Assembly (NCBI GenBank): GCA_001771975.1
Contig: MERE01000191.1
Span: 1 to 13,546 of the forward strand
DNA length: 13,546 nucleotides
Direction: 5' to 3'
Source of the DNA: Betaproteobacteria bacterium RIFCSPLOWO2_02_FULL_68_150
Lineage (GTDB): Bacteria > Pseudomonadota > Gammaproteobacteria > Burkholderiales > SG8-39
In this document: piece by piece, positions 1 to 7,161 of the stretch
How positions within the stretch are numbered: the stretch's first letter is position 1
Layout of the letters: every line of letters starts with the position of its first letter
The notes under the pieces: model-generated
The model's input: only the letters and a program-made list of their open reading frames with translations
What the model was told of the DNA's origin: nothing
The model's database searches: none
Translations under genes and position numbers: made by a program

Positions 1-575
1 TGTTTCTCGCCCTTGCCTTCGGTATAGATCCGGTTCGGCTCCACGCCTTTCGACACGAGATAAGCCTTGACCGACTCGGCACGGCGCACCGACAGTTTCT
101 GGTTATAGGCGTCGCTGCCGATCGAATCAGTGTGCCCGATCGCGATCACCACTTCGAGGTTGATCGCTTTCACCTTTTGCGCCAGGTCGTCGAGCTTGCT
201 CTTGCCCTCGGGCTTGAGCACCGACTTGTCGAAGTCGAACAGCACGTCGGCGGCGAGCGTCACTTTTTCAGCAACGGGCTTGGGCTTCGCAGGAGCGGGC
301 TTCGGCGCAGGTGCACGCGGCGGCGGCGGCGGCGGCGGTGTCACCGCAGGCTTGGGCGCCGGTTTCGGCAACAGATCGGCGTCGCATTCCTTGGTTGCCA
401 TCGCGGGCGTCCAGTAGCCGGCGCGCCAGCACTGTCCCACCGAGTTCTTCCACGCGGCGCCGTTGGTCGCCGGACTGGTCCAGTAGCCGGAGGTCTGCGC
501 GGCGGCATTGATCGAGATGGCCGACATCGCAACGCCCGCGGCGAGCATCATCGGCATCAGGAATCGCTTGTTCAT
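1..575 (-). CDS. OmpA-family outer-membrane, peptidoglycan-binding protein (3' end cut by window edge)
   Basis: Read on the minus strand from ATG at 575; 191 complete codons remain and the C-terminus lies beyond the left edge. Residues 1-26 form a signal peptide (MNKRF, hydrophobic stretch, then NAAA before Q27). A short mature N-terminus follows with W32, W42, W50, W55 and two cysteines (C49, C64) that could form a disulfide. Residues 70-100 are a Pro/Ala/Lys linker containing seven consecutive prolines. From about residue 103 the OmpA C-terminal domain begins: LFDFDKSVLKPEG, then GHTDSIGSDAYNQKLSVRRA (147-166), whose D150 and R165 region binds diaminopimelate in this family. There is no eight-stranded barrel, so it resembles the short OmpA/RmpM-like proteins of Bordetella and Burkholderia, about 215-225 aa when complete. 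Role (family knowledge): anchoring the outer membrane to peptidoglycan. The ribosome site GAGGGGA just upstream of ATG is strong. The mtaD stop is 40 nt upstream in the same direction, so co-transcription is possible. Confidence 0.93.
   Translation of the reverse strand, partial: MNKRFLMPMMLAAGVAMSAISINAAAQTSGYWTSPATNGAAWKNSVGQCWRAGYWTPAMATKECDADLLPKPAPKPAVTPPPPPPPRAPAPKPAPAKPKPVAEKVTLAADVLFDFDKSVLKPEGKSKLDDLAQKVKAINLEVVIAIGHTDSIGSDAYNQKLSVRRAESVKAYLVSKGVEPNRIYTEGKGEK
318..338. repeat. (CCG)7 trinucleotide tract in the OmpA-like linker
   Basis: Seven perfect CGG units on the plus strand (CCG on the coding strand) encode prolines 80-86 of the OmpA-like protein. It is a pure microsatellite inside a coding region. 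Copy-number change by slippage would lengthen or shorten the periplasmic linker in frame. Seen directly in the sequence; variability is inference. Confidence 0.8.
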
Positions 576-615
576 GTCTTCCCCTCTCTGTTTTTTGATG
601 GAAAGTTGTTCAGAT

Positions 616-1938
616 TCAAGACGCTGGATCGGTCTTGAGCGAATTTTGCCACAACTCGGCACGGGTGTCCAAGTCAAATCGGCCCATGTTGACCAAGATG
701 CCGCCGGAGACCAGGCGGGATCCCCCCACCCAGACGTCGCTGACCTGCTCGCGGCCCGCGGCGTAAACGAGGTGCGACACCGGGTCGTAGCACGGGATCA
801 GCTCCGGCCCCGCCAGGCGCACGGCGGTCAGATCGGCGCATTTCCCGGGGGCGATCGATCCGATTCTGGCCTCCAGGCCCAGCGCACGCGCCCCGCCGAG
901 CGTTGCCGCGCGCAGCGCCGCGTGCGCCGGCAGCGCTTGGGCATCGCGCGCCACCGCTTTGGCGAGCAGCGCCGCGAGGCGCATTTCCTGCATCGTGTCA
1001 AGGCGGTTGTTGCTTGCCGCGCCATCGGTACCGAAAGCGACATTGACGCCGGCCGCCATGAGCCGGGCGACCGGGGCGAAACCGCTCGCCAGCTTGAGGT
1101 TCGACGAGGGGCAATGCACGACCGACGATCCGTGGCGCGCGAGCAACACTATTTCCTCGTCCGTCAGATGCACGCCGTGAACGGCGATCAGACCCGGGCC
1201 GAGCAGCCCCAGCCTGCGCAGCCGCTCGATTGGCCGCGCGCCGTGCTCGGCCAGCGAGCGCTCGATTTCCTCCCCGGTCTCGTGCAGGTGAATGTGTACC
1301 GGCACGTCCACTTCGCCGACCAGCCTGGCCACCCTGCGGAACGTGGCGTCCGACACGGTATAGGGCGCGTGCGGCGCGAGGCAGAACGAAAGCTGCGGGT
1401 GGTCACGCCAGCGATCGCGCAGCGCGAGCCCTTTTTCGAAGTAATCGTCGGGGTCGGACGCGTACGACGACGCGAACTCGACCACGATCATGCCGAGTGA
1501 TGCGCGCATGCCGGACTCGAGCACCGATTCGAGCGCCGCCTCGGGATAGAAGTACATGTCGTTGAAACAGGTGGTGCCGCCGCGCAGCATCTCGGCACAG
1601 GCGAGCAACGTGCCGTCGCGCACGAACTGCGGCGACACGTGCCGCATTTCCACCGGCCAGATGTGCTGCTGCAGCCAGCGCAACAGCGGCAGGTCGTCGG
1701 CGAGCCCCCGCATCAGCGCCATGGCAGCGTGCGTATGCGCGTTGACCAGCCCGGGGACGAGCACGTGCTGGCGCAACTCGGTGATGGCGCGCTCCGGGTA
1801 GCGCGCGCGCGCGGCCTCGAGCGGCAGCACGGCCTCGATCAGGCCGTCGCGCACCGCGACGACGTGATCATCGAGCACTGCGCCGGCGGGCTCGACCGGC
1901 ACCACCCAGCGCGCACGGATGAGGAAGGGCTCTGGCAT
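616..1938 (-). CDS. mtaD: TRZ/ATZ-family amidohydrolase, probable 5'-methylthioadenosine/S-adenosylhomocysteine deaminase
   Basis: A 440-aa cytosolic metal-dependent amidohydrolase of the MtaD/TrzA/AtzA group. In this family the enzyme deaminates S-adenosylhomocysteine and/or 5'-methylthioadenosine to the inosine analogues, recycling AdoMet by-products. Visible motifs: NAHTHAAMALMRG (metal ligands H68, H70), HIHLHETGEE (H217, substrate/proton-shuttle E220), AVHGVHL (H254), HCPSSNLKLASG, and GTDGAASNN (metal ligand D305). Length matches the family. The start is set at the ATG at 1938, giving MPEPFLIRARWVV, because GGGAG sits 7 nt upstream and family alignment begins there; the frame is open 25 codons further but that extension does not look like the family. 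It is divergent from gyrA across 119 nt and lies upstream of the ompA-like gene. Exact substrate cannot be decided: guanine- or cytosine-type deaminases and TrzA-like hydrolases share the fold, but the motif set fits MtaD best. Confidence 0.88.
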   Translation of the reverse strand: MPEPFLIRARWVVPVEPAGAVLDDHVVAVRDGLIEAVLPLEAARARYPERAITELRQHVLVPGLVNAHTHAAMALMRGLADDLPLLRWLQQHIWPVEMRHVSPQFVRDGTLLACAEMLRGGTTCFNDMYFYPEAALESVLESGMRASLGMIVVEFASSYASDPDDYFEKGLALRDRWRDHPQLSFCLAPHAPYTVSDATFRRVARLVGEVDVPVHIHLHETGEEIERSLAEHGARPIERLRRLGLLGPGLIAVHGVHLTDEEIVLLARHGSSVVHCPSSNLKLASGFAPVARLMAAGVNVAFGTDGAASNNRLDTMQEMRLAALLAKAVARDAQALPAHAALRAATLGGARALGLEARIGSIAPGKCADLTAVRLAGPELIPCYDPVSHLVYAAGREQVSDVWVGGSRLVSGGILVNMGRFDLDTRAELWQNSLKTDPAS

Positions 1939-1966
1939 TGCGACTCCCGGAAGCGGCGGCCGCGAG

Positions 1967-1972
1967 AGTATA
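1967..1972 (-). promoter_or_regulatory. Candidate -10 box for mtaD
   Basis: TATACT on the minus strand (5 of 6 consensus matches), which would start a transcript with a leader of about 20 nt before the mtaD ATG at 1938. I see no good -35 element 16-18 nt upstream, so this is tentative. Confidence 0.35.
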
Positions 1973-1999
1973 GCGGGGAGCATTCGGACGAGGCGCGCG

Positions 2000-2008
2000 T
2001 GATAAAAT
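2000..2008 (+). promoter_or_regulatory. Candidate extended -10 promoter for gyrA
   Basis: TGATAAAAT: a TGn extension followed by TAAAAT (5 of 6 matches to TATAAT), in an AT-rich patch standing out from GC-rich surroundings. It would give a gyrA leader of roughly 40 nt. No convincing -35 at the right distance, which extended -10 promoters tolerate. The 1939-2057 gap thus holds two divergent candidate promoters. Confidence 0.45.
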
Positions 2009-2057
2009 TTCAAGCTTCGCTCGACTCTCCCGAGGCACCGCTTCCCACCACCGCGTC

Positions 2058-4733
2058 ATGGAGCAATTCGCCAAGGAAACGCTGCCCGTCAGCCTCGAAG
2101 AGGAGATGCGGCGCTCGTACCTCGACTACGCCATGAGCGTGATCGTCGGGCGCGCGCTGCCCGATGTGCGCGACGGCCTCAAGCCGGTGCATCGCCGCGT
2201 GCTTTTCGCGATGCACGAGCTGGCGAACCACTGGAACCGGCCGTACAAGAAATCGGCGCGCATCGTCGGCGACGTGATCGGCAAGTACCACCCGCACGGC
2301 GACGCCGCGGTGTACGACACCATCGTGCGCATGGCGCAGAACTTTTCGCTGCGCTACATGCTGGTCGACGGCCAGGGCAACTTCGGCTCGGTGGACGGCG
2401 ACAACGCCGCGGCCATGCGCTACACCGAAATCCGCATGGCGAAGATCGGCCACGAGCTGCTCGCCGACATCGACAAGGAAACGGTGGACTTCGGGCCGAA
2501 CTACGACGGCTCCGAGTCCGAGCCGCTGATCCTGCCGTCGCGGCTGCCCAACCTGCTGGTGAACGGCTCCTCGGGAATCGCGGTCGGCATGGCGACCAAC
2601 GTGCCGCCGCACAATCTGGGCGAAGTGATCGACGCCTGCCTCCACCTGCTGCACAACCCGCGCTGCACCATCGACGAGCTGATGAAGCGGGTGCCGGCGC
2701 CGGATTTTCCGACCGCGGCGATCATTTACGGCGTATCCGGCGTGCACGAGGGCTATCGCACCGGACGCGGCCGCGTGGTGATGCGCGCACGCACGCATTT
2801 CGAGGAGATCGGCAAGGGCGACCGCCAGGCGATCGTGGTCGACGAGCTGCCCTACCAGGTCAACAAGAAGGTGCTGCTCGAGCGCATCGCGGAGCTGGTG
2901 ACGGAAAAGCGCCTCGAAGGCATCTCCGACATCCGCGACGAGTCCGACAAGCAGGGCATCCGCGTGGTGATCGAGTTGAAGCGCGGCGAGCTCGCGGAAG
3001 TGGTGCTGAACAACCTGTACAAGCTGACGCAGCTGCAGGACACCTTCGGCATGAACATGGTGGCGCTGGTCGACGGCCAGCCCAGGCTGCTCAACCTCAA
3101 GGAGCTGATCGAAGCCTTCATCGCGCACCGGCGCGAAGTGGTGACGCGGCGCGCGCTGCACGAGCTGCGCCGGGCGCGCGAGCGCGGCCACATCCTCGAG
3201 GGCCTCGCGGTCGCGCTGTCCAACGTGGACGAGGTGATCGAGCTGATCAAGCGGGCGCCGTCGCCCGCGGAGGCCAAGCGCGAGCTGACCGCGCGCACCT
3301 GGCGCTCGGAGCTGGTGGCGCAAATGCTCGCGCGCGTCGCGGGCGCGGGCGGGGCGGCGCAGTTCCGCCCGGAGGGGCTGGCGCCGGAGTACGGGCTCAA
3401 GCCCGACGGCTACCGCCTCTCGGAGGAGCAGGCGCAGGCGATTCTGGATCTGCGGCTGCAGCGCCTGACCGGGCTCGAGCAGGACAAGATCCGCGACGAG
3501 TACCGCGAGGTGATGGCGGCGATCGCCGACCTGCTCGACCTGCTCGACAAGCCGGCGCGCGTCATGGCGGTGATCGCGGACGAACTCGGCGCGATCCGGC
3601 AGGAATTCGGCGACGCGCGCCGCAGCGAGATCGTCGCCACGACCGAGGACCTCTCGATGGAGGATCTGATCGCGCCGCAGGACATGGTGGTCACGTTCTC
3701 GCACGGCGGCTACGTCAAGTCGCAGCCGCTCGCCGACTACCGCGCGCAGCGCCGCGGCGGCCGCGGCCGGCAGGCGGCCGCGACCAAGGAGGACGATTTC
3801 ATCGAGCGGCTGTTCGTCGCGCATTCGCACGACTACCTGCTGTGCTTTTCCAGCCGGGGGCGCCTGTACTGGCTCAAGGTCTACGAGGTGCCGCAGGGCG
3901 CGAGCAGCAGCAAGGGGCGCCCGGTGGTGAACATGTTCCCGCTCGAGGAAGGCGAGAAGATCACGGCGGTGGTGCCGGTGCGGGAGTTCGACGACAACCA
4001 CTTCGTATTCATGGCCACCGCGCAGGGCACGGTGAAGAAGACGCCGCTGTCGGAGTTTTCGCGCCCGCGCCCTTCGGGCATCATTGCGGTCGGTCTCGAC
4101 CCGGGCGACTATCTCGTGGGCGCGGCGCTCACCGACGGCAGGTACGACGTCATGCTGTTCTCCTCCGAGGGCAAGGCGGTGCGCTTTGCCGAGGACGACG
4201 TGCGGCCGATGGGGCGGCAGGCGACCGGCGTGCGCGGCATGCGCCTGCCGGAGGACGCCAGCCAGCGCGTCGTGTGCATGCTGGCGGCCGACGACGAGTC
4301 CAAGGCGGTTCTGACGGCGACCGAAAAGGGTTTCGGCAAGCGCACGCCGATCAGCGAGTACACGCGGCACGGCCGGGGCGGCCTCGGCATGATCGCGATC
4401 CAGACCAGCGAGCGCAACGGCGCGCTGGTCGGCGCGGTGCTGGCCGACCAGAGCGACGAGGTGATGCTGATCTCGACCGGCGGCGTGCTGATCCGCACCG
4501 GGGTGGCGCAGATCCGCGAGCAGGGTCGCTCGACGCAGGGCGTGACGCTGATCGCCCTCGGCGAGGGAGAAAAACTGGCGGGCCTCGAGCGCATCGTCGA
4601 GCGCGACGAGGAAGACCTCGGCGGCGGCAATGGCAACGGCAGCGGCAACGGCAATGGCAATGGCGGCGGGCGAGATGACGCGGAGCCCCTGCCCGAACCA
4701 CCGGCGGGCGAGACGCCGCCGCAGGTGCATTAG
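2058..4733 (+). CDS. gyrA: DNA gyrase subunit A
   Basis: An 891-aa GyrA, the breakage-reunion subunit of the A2B2 gyrase that negatively supercoils DNA using ATP hydrolysed by GyrB. The N-terminus (MEQFAKETLPVSLEEEM) is the family start, so the ATG at 2058 is secure although its ribosome site is weak. Numbering coincides with E. coli through the active site: the quinolone-resistance region is KYHPHGDAAVYDTIVRM (76-92) and the catalytic tyrosine is Y122 in AAMRYTEIR. The winged-helix/tower domains run to about residue 500. The GyrA box QRRGGRG is at 564-570, which marks true gyrase rather than topoisomerase IV, followed by the six-bladed beta-pinwheel to about 845. Odd points: Ala instead of Ser/Thr at position 83 (D87 is kept), and a C-terminal tail with a Gly/Asn tract (855-871) followed by an acidic/proline-rich end. 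It lies upstream of the serC operon, as in many Betaproteobacteria. Confidence 0.98.
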   Translation: MEQFAKETLPVSLEEEMRRSYLDYAMSVIVGRALPDVRDGLKPVHRRVLFAMHELANHWNRPYKKSARIVGDVIGKYHPHGDAAVYDTIVRMAQNFSLRYMLVDGQGNFGSVDGDNAAAMRYTEIRMAKIGHELLADIDKETVDFGPNYDGSESEPLILPSRLPNLLVNGSSGIAVGMATNVPPHNLGEVIDACLHLLHNPRCTIDELMKRVPAPDFPTAAIIYGVSGVHEGYRTGRGRVVMRARTHFEEIGKGDRQAIVVDELPYQVNKKVLLERIAELVTEKRLEGISDIRDESDKQGIRVVIELKRGELAEVVLNNLYKLTQLQDTFGMNMVALVDGQPRLLNLKELIEAFIAHRREVVTRRALHELRRARERGHILEGLAVALSNVDEVIELIKRAPSPAEAKRELTARTWRSELVAQMLARVAGAGGAAQFRPEGLAPEYGLKPDGYRLSEEQAQAILDLRLQRLTGLEQDKIRDEYREVMAAIADLLDLLDKPARVMAVIADELGAIRQEFGDARRSEIVATTEDLSMEDLIAPQDMVVTFSHGGYVKSQPLADYRAQRRGGRGRQAAATKEDDFIERLFVAHSHDYLLCFSSRGRLYWLKVYEVPQGASSSKGRPVVNMFPLEEGEKITAVVPVREFDDNHFVFMATAQGTVKKTPLSEFSRPRPSGIIAVGLDPGDYLVGAALTDGRYDVMLFSSEGKAVRFAEDDVRPMGRQATGVRGMRLPEDASQRVVCMLAADDESKAVLTATEKGFGKRTPISEYTRHGRGGLGMIAIQTSERNGALVGAVLADQSDEVMLISTGGVLIRTGVAQIREQGRSTQGVTLIALGEGEKLAGLERIVERDEEDLGGGNGNGSGNGNGNGGGRDDAEPLPEPPAGETPPQVH
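4620..4670 (+). repeat. Gly-Asn low-complexity tract (GGC-AAY repeat) at the gyrA 3' end
   Basis: Seventeen codons of almost alternating GGC and AAT/AAC (one AGC), encoding residues 855-871 of GyrA as glycine alternating with Asn or Ser. It lies after the last pinwheel blade and before an acidic/proline tail. Hexanucleotide-like units (GGCAAT/GGCAAC) make it prone to in-frame expansion or contraction. Seen directly; any effect on gyrase activity is inference. Confidence 0.8.
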
Positions 4734-4781
4734 ACGGCGCGAATGCGGCTCTGGGTCAATGCGGCGGCGATTCCGGATTTG

Positions 4782-4787
4782 TATAGT
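4782..4787 (+). promoter_or_regulatory. Candidate -10 box for the serC-aroA operon
   Basis: TATAGT (5 of 6 consensus matches) in the 149-nt gap between gyrA and serC, preceded by a short AT-richer patch. No clear -35 box at 16-18 nt. If real, the serC mRNA has a leader of about 90 nt containing the hairpin at 4801-4826. Read-through from gyrA is the alternative; I see no intrinsic terminator (hairpin plus T-run) after gyrA. Confidence 0.3.
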
Positions 4788-4800
4788 GCTGGCGGGCGTG

Positions 4801-4826
4801 CGCTGCCGCGCAGGCGCGCCGCAGCG
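4801..4826 (+). promoter_or_regulatory. GC-rich inverted repeat (hairpin) in the serC leader
   Basis: Arms CGCTGCCGCGC (4801-4811) and GCGCCGCAGCG (4816-4826) pair at 10 of 11 positions, with one C-C mismatch and a 4-nt loop (AGGC). There is no following T-run, so it is not a classical terminator. It ends 3 nt before the ATG of the possible leader ORF at 4830 and could affect ribosome access. Function is inferred only. Confidence 0.45.
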
Positions 4827-4829
4827 ACG

Positions 4830-4886
4830 ATGACCAACCAGCACAGCCCGACGGCGCGGCCCGGGCAAGGCGGAACCGAGCGATGA
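4830..4886 (+). CDS. Possible 18-aa leader ORF overlapping the serC start
   Basis: ATG at 4830 opens a short frame, MTNQHSPTARPGQGGTER, ending in a TGA that overlaps the serC ATG in the 4-nt ATGA arrangement (stop at 4884-4886, serC start at 4883). The same ATGA/GTGA coupling occurs at three other junctions in this window. There is no clear Shine-Dalgarno; the hairpin at 4801-4826 occupies that position. Codon content shows no run of regulatory amino acids (one Ser, no Phe or Tyr), so it does not look like an attenuator peptide. It may be a chance frame; no family recognised. Confidence 0.2.
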   Translation: MTNQHSPTARPGQGGTER

Positions 4887-5965
4887 CACGGATCGTCAAT
4901 TTCAGCGCCGGACCGGCGCTGCTCCCCGAAGAGGTGCTGGCGCGCGCCGGCGACGAGATGCTCGACTGGCACGGCTCGGGCATGTGCGTCATGGAGATGA
5001 GCCATCGCGGCAAGGAATTCATCTCGATCGCCGCGGAGGCGGAGCACGACCTGCGCGAGCTGCTGGCGGTTCCGGCCCATTACAAGGTGCTCTTCCTGCA
5101 GGGCGGCGCGACGCTGCAGTTCGCGCAGGTGCCGATGAACCTGCTCGCCGGCCGCGGCAAGGCCGACTACGTGATCACGGGCGAGTGGTCCAAGAAGGCC
5201 GCCAAGGAGGCGGCGGCGCATTGCGAGGTCGCGATCGCGGCGACGTCCGAGGATCGCCGGTTCCGCTGCGCGCCGCCGCAGGACGAATGGCGCGTAGGCG
5301 CGGATGCGGCGTACCTGCACTACTGCTCCAACGAGACCATCGGCGGCGTCGAGTTCCACTGGGTGCCGGACACCGGCGCGGTGACGCTCGTCGCCGACGC
5401 CTCCTCGCACATCCTGTCGCGTCCGCTCGAAGTGTCCAGGTTCGGACTGATTTACGCCGGGGCGCAGAAAAATATCGGGCCCGCGGGCCTGACCATCGTC
5501 GTCGTGCGCGAGGACCTGATGGGCCGGGCCGCGAGGGGCACGCCCACGGTGATGGACTACAAGCTGCAGGCCGACGCCGATTCGATGCTCAACACGCCGG
5601 CCACCTATTCGATCTACATCGCCGGACTGGTGTTCAAGTGGCTCAAGCAGCTCGGCGGGCTGGCGGAGATGGAGCGGCGCAACGTCGCCAAGGCGAAGCT
5701 GCTGTACGATTACCTCGACGCAAGCGGTTTTTACCGCAATCCGGTCGAACCGCGCGACCGCTCGCGCATGAACGTGCCGTTCACGCTCGCCGACGCCAAG
5801 CTGGACGACGCCTTCCTCAAGGGCGCGGCCGAGCGCGGCATGGTCCAGCTCAAGGGCCACCGCTCGGTCGGCGGCATGCGCGCCTCGATCTACAACGCAA
5901 TGCCGATGGAGGGCGTGCAGCGCCTCGTCGATTACCTGAAGGAGTTCGAGCGACGCCATGGCTAA
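4883..5965 (+). CDS. serC: Phosphoserine aminotransferase
   Basis: A 360-aa class-V PLP aminotransferase, the usual SerC length. It converts 3-phosphohydroxypyruvate plus glutamate to O-phosphoserine plus 2-oxoglutarate (serine pathway step 2); SerC also acts in pyridoxine synthesis in organisms with PdxB. Motifs: N-terminal NFSAGPALLPEEVL, MEMSHRGKEF (37-46), LFLQGGATLQF (70-80), GEWSKKAAKEA (100-110), HYCSNETIGG (146-155), and the PLP-lysine segment YAGAQKNIGPAGLT with K196. The substrate-phosphate region HRSVGGMRASIYNA is near the C-terminus. The ATG at 4883 has AAGGCGGA upstream and begins the family's N-terminal motif. It is the first certain gene of the operon; its stop overlaps the serA start by 8 nt, matching the consecutive pathway steps. 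Confidence 0.97.
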   Translation: MTRIVNFSAGPALLPEEVLARAGDEMLDWHGSGMCVMEMSHRGKEFISIAAEAEHDLRELLAVPAHYKVLFLQGGATLQFAQVPMNLLAGRGKADYVITGEWSKKAAKEAAAHCEVAIAATSEDRRFRCAPPQDEWRVGADAAYLHYCSNETIGGVEFHWVPDTGAVTLVADASSHILSRPLEVSRFGLIYAGAQKNIGPAGLTIVVVREDLMGRAARGTPTVMDYKLQADADSMLNTPATYSIYIAGLVFKWLKQLGGLAEMERRNVAKAKLLYDYLDASGFYRNPVEPRDRSRMNVPFTLADAKLDDAFLKGAAERGMVQLKGHRSVGGMRASIYNAMPMEGVQRLVDYLKEFERRHG

Positions 5966-7148
5966 GAGCGTGGAGAAGAAGGTCGAAGTCCTGGTGCTGA
6001 ACCAGATCGCGCAGGTCGGCCTCAAGCGCCTGCCCGCGGAGCGCTACTCCATCGTCAAGGAAGCCAAGGCTCCCGAGGTCGTGCTGGTGCGCTCGCAGGA
6101 CCTGCACGGCATGGATTTCGGCCCCAACATCAAGGCAGTCGGCCGCGCGGGCGCAGGCGTCAATAACATCCCGGTCGCGGCGCTTTCCAAGTCCGGCATA
6201 CCGGTGTTCAACGCCCCCGGCGCGAATGCCAACGCGGTCAAGGAACTGGTGCTCGCCGGGATGCTGATGGCGGCGCGCAACCTGGTGCCCGCGCTCGAGT
6301 TCGTGCGCGGACTGAACGCAGCGGCGCCCGATCTGGACAAGCAGGTCGAGAAGGGCAAGGCCTCGTTCGCCGGCGTCGAGCTGCCCGGGCACGCCCTCGG
6401 CGTGATCGGCCTGGGCAAGATCGGCAGCCTGGTCGCCGACGCGGCAATCCGCCTCGGCATGCAGGTGCTGGGCTTCGATCCGGAGATCACGGTCGACGCG
6501 GCCTGGAGCCTGCCCTCGCAGGTGCGCCGCGCCACGTCGCTCGACGAGGTGCTGAAGGCGAGCCACTTCGTCACGCTGCACGTGCCGCTGTCGGCCAAGA
6601 CGCGCCACCTGATCAACACGAAGACCGTGGAACTGATGCGCCCGGGGGCGATACTGCTCAATTTCTCGCGCGAGGGCGTGGTCGACGACGAAGCCGTGCT
6701 GAAGGGCCTGCGCAGCCACCGGCTGAAGTGCCACGTGACGGATTTCCCGTCCGCCGTGCTGGTCAACCAGCCGGGCGTCGTCGCGCTGCCGCACCTCGGC
6801 GCCTCGACGCGCGAGGCGGAAGACAACTGCGCGGTGATGGTGGCGGACCAGGTGCGCGAGTACCTGGAGGACGGCACGCTGGTGAACGCGGTGAATTTTC
6901 CGGATGCGGTCATCGCGCGCGAGTCGCCCTACCGGCTCGCGATCGCCAATGCCAATGTGCCGAACATGCTGGCGCGAATCTCCCAGGCGATGGGCGGGCG
7001 CGGCATCAACATCCGCAACATGCTGAACAAGTCGCGCGGCGAGATGGCCTATACCCTGGTAGACGTGGACAGCGCCGTGCCGGCCGACGCGCTGGAGGAG
7101 CTGCGCGGCATCGAAGGCGTGCTGGCGGTGCGCTACCTGCCGGCCTAG
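5958..7148 (+). CDS. serA: D-3-phosphoglycerate dehydrogenase, short ACT-containing form
   Basis: A 396-aa NAD-dependent D-2-hydroxyacid dehydrogenase, predicted to oxidise 3-phosphoglycerate to 3-phosphohydroxypyruvate, the substrate of the adjacent SerC. Domains: split substrate-binding domain (1-90 and about 290-315); Rossmann domain with GLGKIG (151-156) and nicotinamide-side D174; ACT domain at about 322-396 (IANANVPNMLARISQ, then MLNKSRGEMAYTLVDVD). Catalytic R238 (FSREGVVDD) and H279 (PHLGASTREAE) are present. The usual catalytic Glu segment (LDVFxxEP) is replaced by HVTDFPSAVL, with D262 nearest. That, and the size, place it with the compact PGDH-like subgroup found for example in Bacteroidetes rather than the E. 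coli (410 aa) or long 525-aa types. Overlaps serC by 8 nt; 13 nt before pheA. Serine feedback through the ACT domain is possible but not shown. Another 2-hydroxyacid substrate cannot be excluded, but the serC neighbour argues for serine synthesis. Confidence 0.9.
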   Translation: MAKSVEKKVEVLVLNQIAQVGLKRLPAERYSIVKEAKAPEVVLVRSQDLHGMDFGPNIKAVGRAGAGVNNIPVAALSKSGIPVFNAPGANANAVKELVLAGMLMAARNLVPALEFVRGLNAAAPDLDKQVEKGKASFAGVELPGHALGVIGLGKIGSLVADAAIRLGMQVLGFDPEITVDAAWSLPSQVRRATSLDEVLKASHFVTLHVPLSAKTRHLINTKTVELMRPGAILLNFSREGVVDDEAVLKGLRSHRLKCHVTDFPSAVLVNQPGVVALPHLGASTREAEDNCAVMVADQVREYLEDGTLVNAVNFPDAVIARESPYRLAIANANVPNMLARISQAMGGRGINIRNMLNKSRGEMAYTLVDVDSAVPADALEELRGIEGVLAVRYLPA

Positions 7149-7161
7149 CGGGATCCCGGGC

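Noticed and set aside
508..1500. Plus-strand open frame of 330 codons opposite mtaD
   Set aside because: Composition is typical of an antisense shadow; mtaD on the minus strand carries all metal-ligand motifs.
4801..4826. Intrinsic terminator for gyrA
   Set aside because: The hairpin is real but has no following T-run; the sequence after it is ACGATGACC.
2010..4889. Very long open frame (959 codons) on the minus strand opposite gyrA
   Set aside because: Its product is a His/Arg/Ala-rich mix with no domain, as expected for the antisense of GC-rich coding DNA. gyrA on the plus strand is complete with all motifs.
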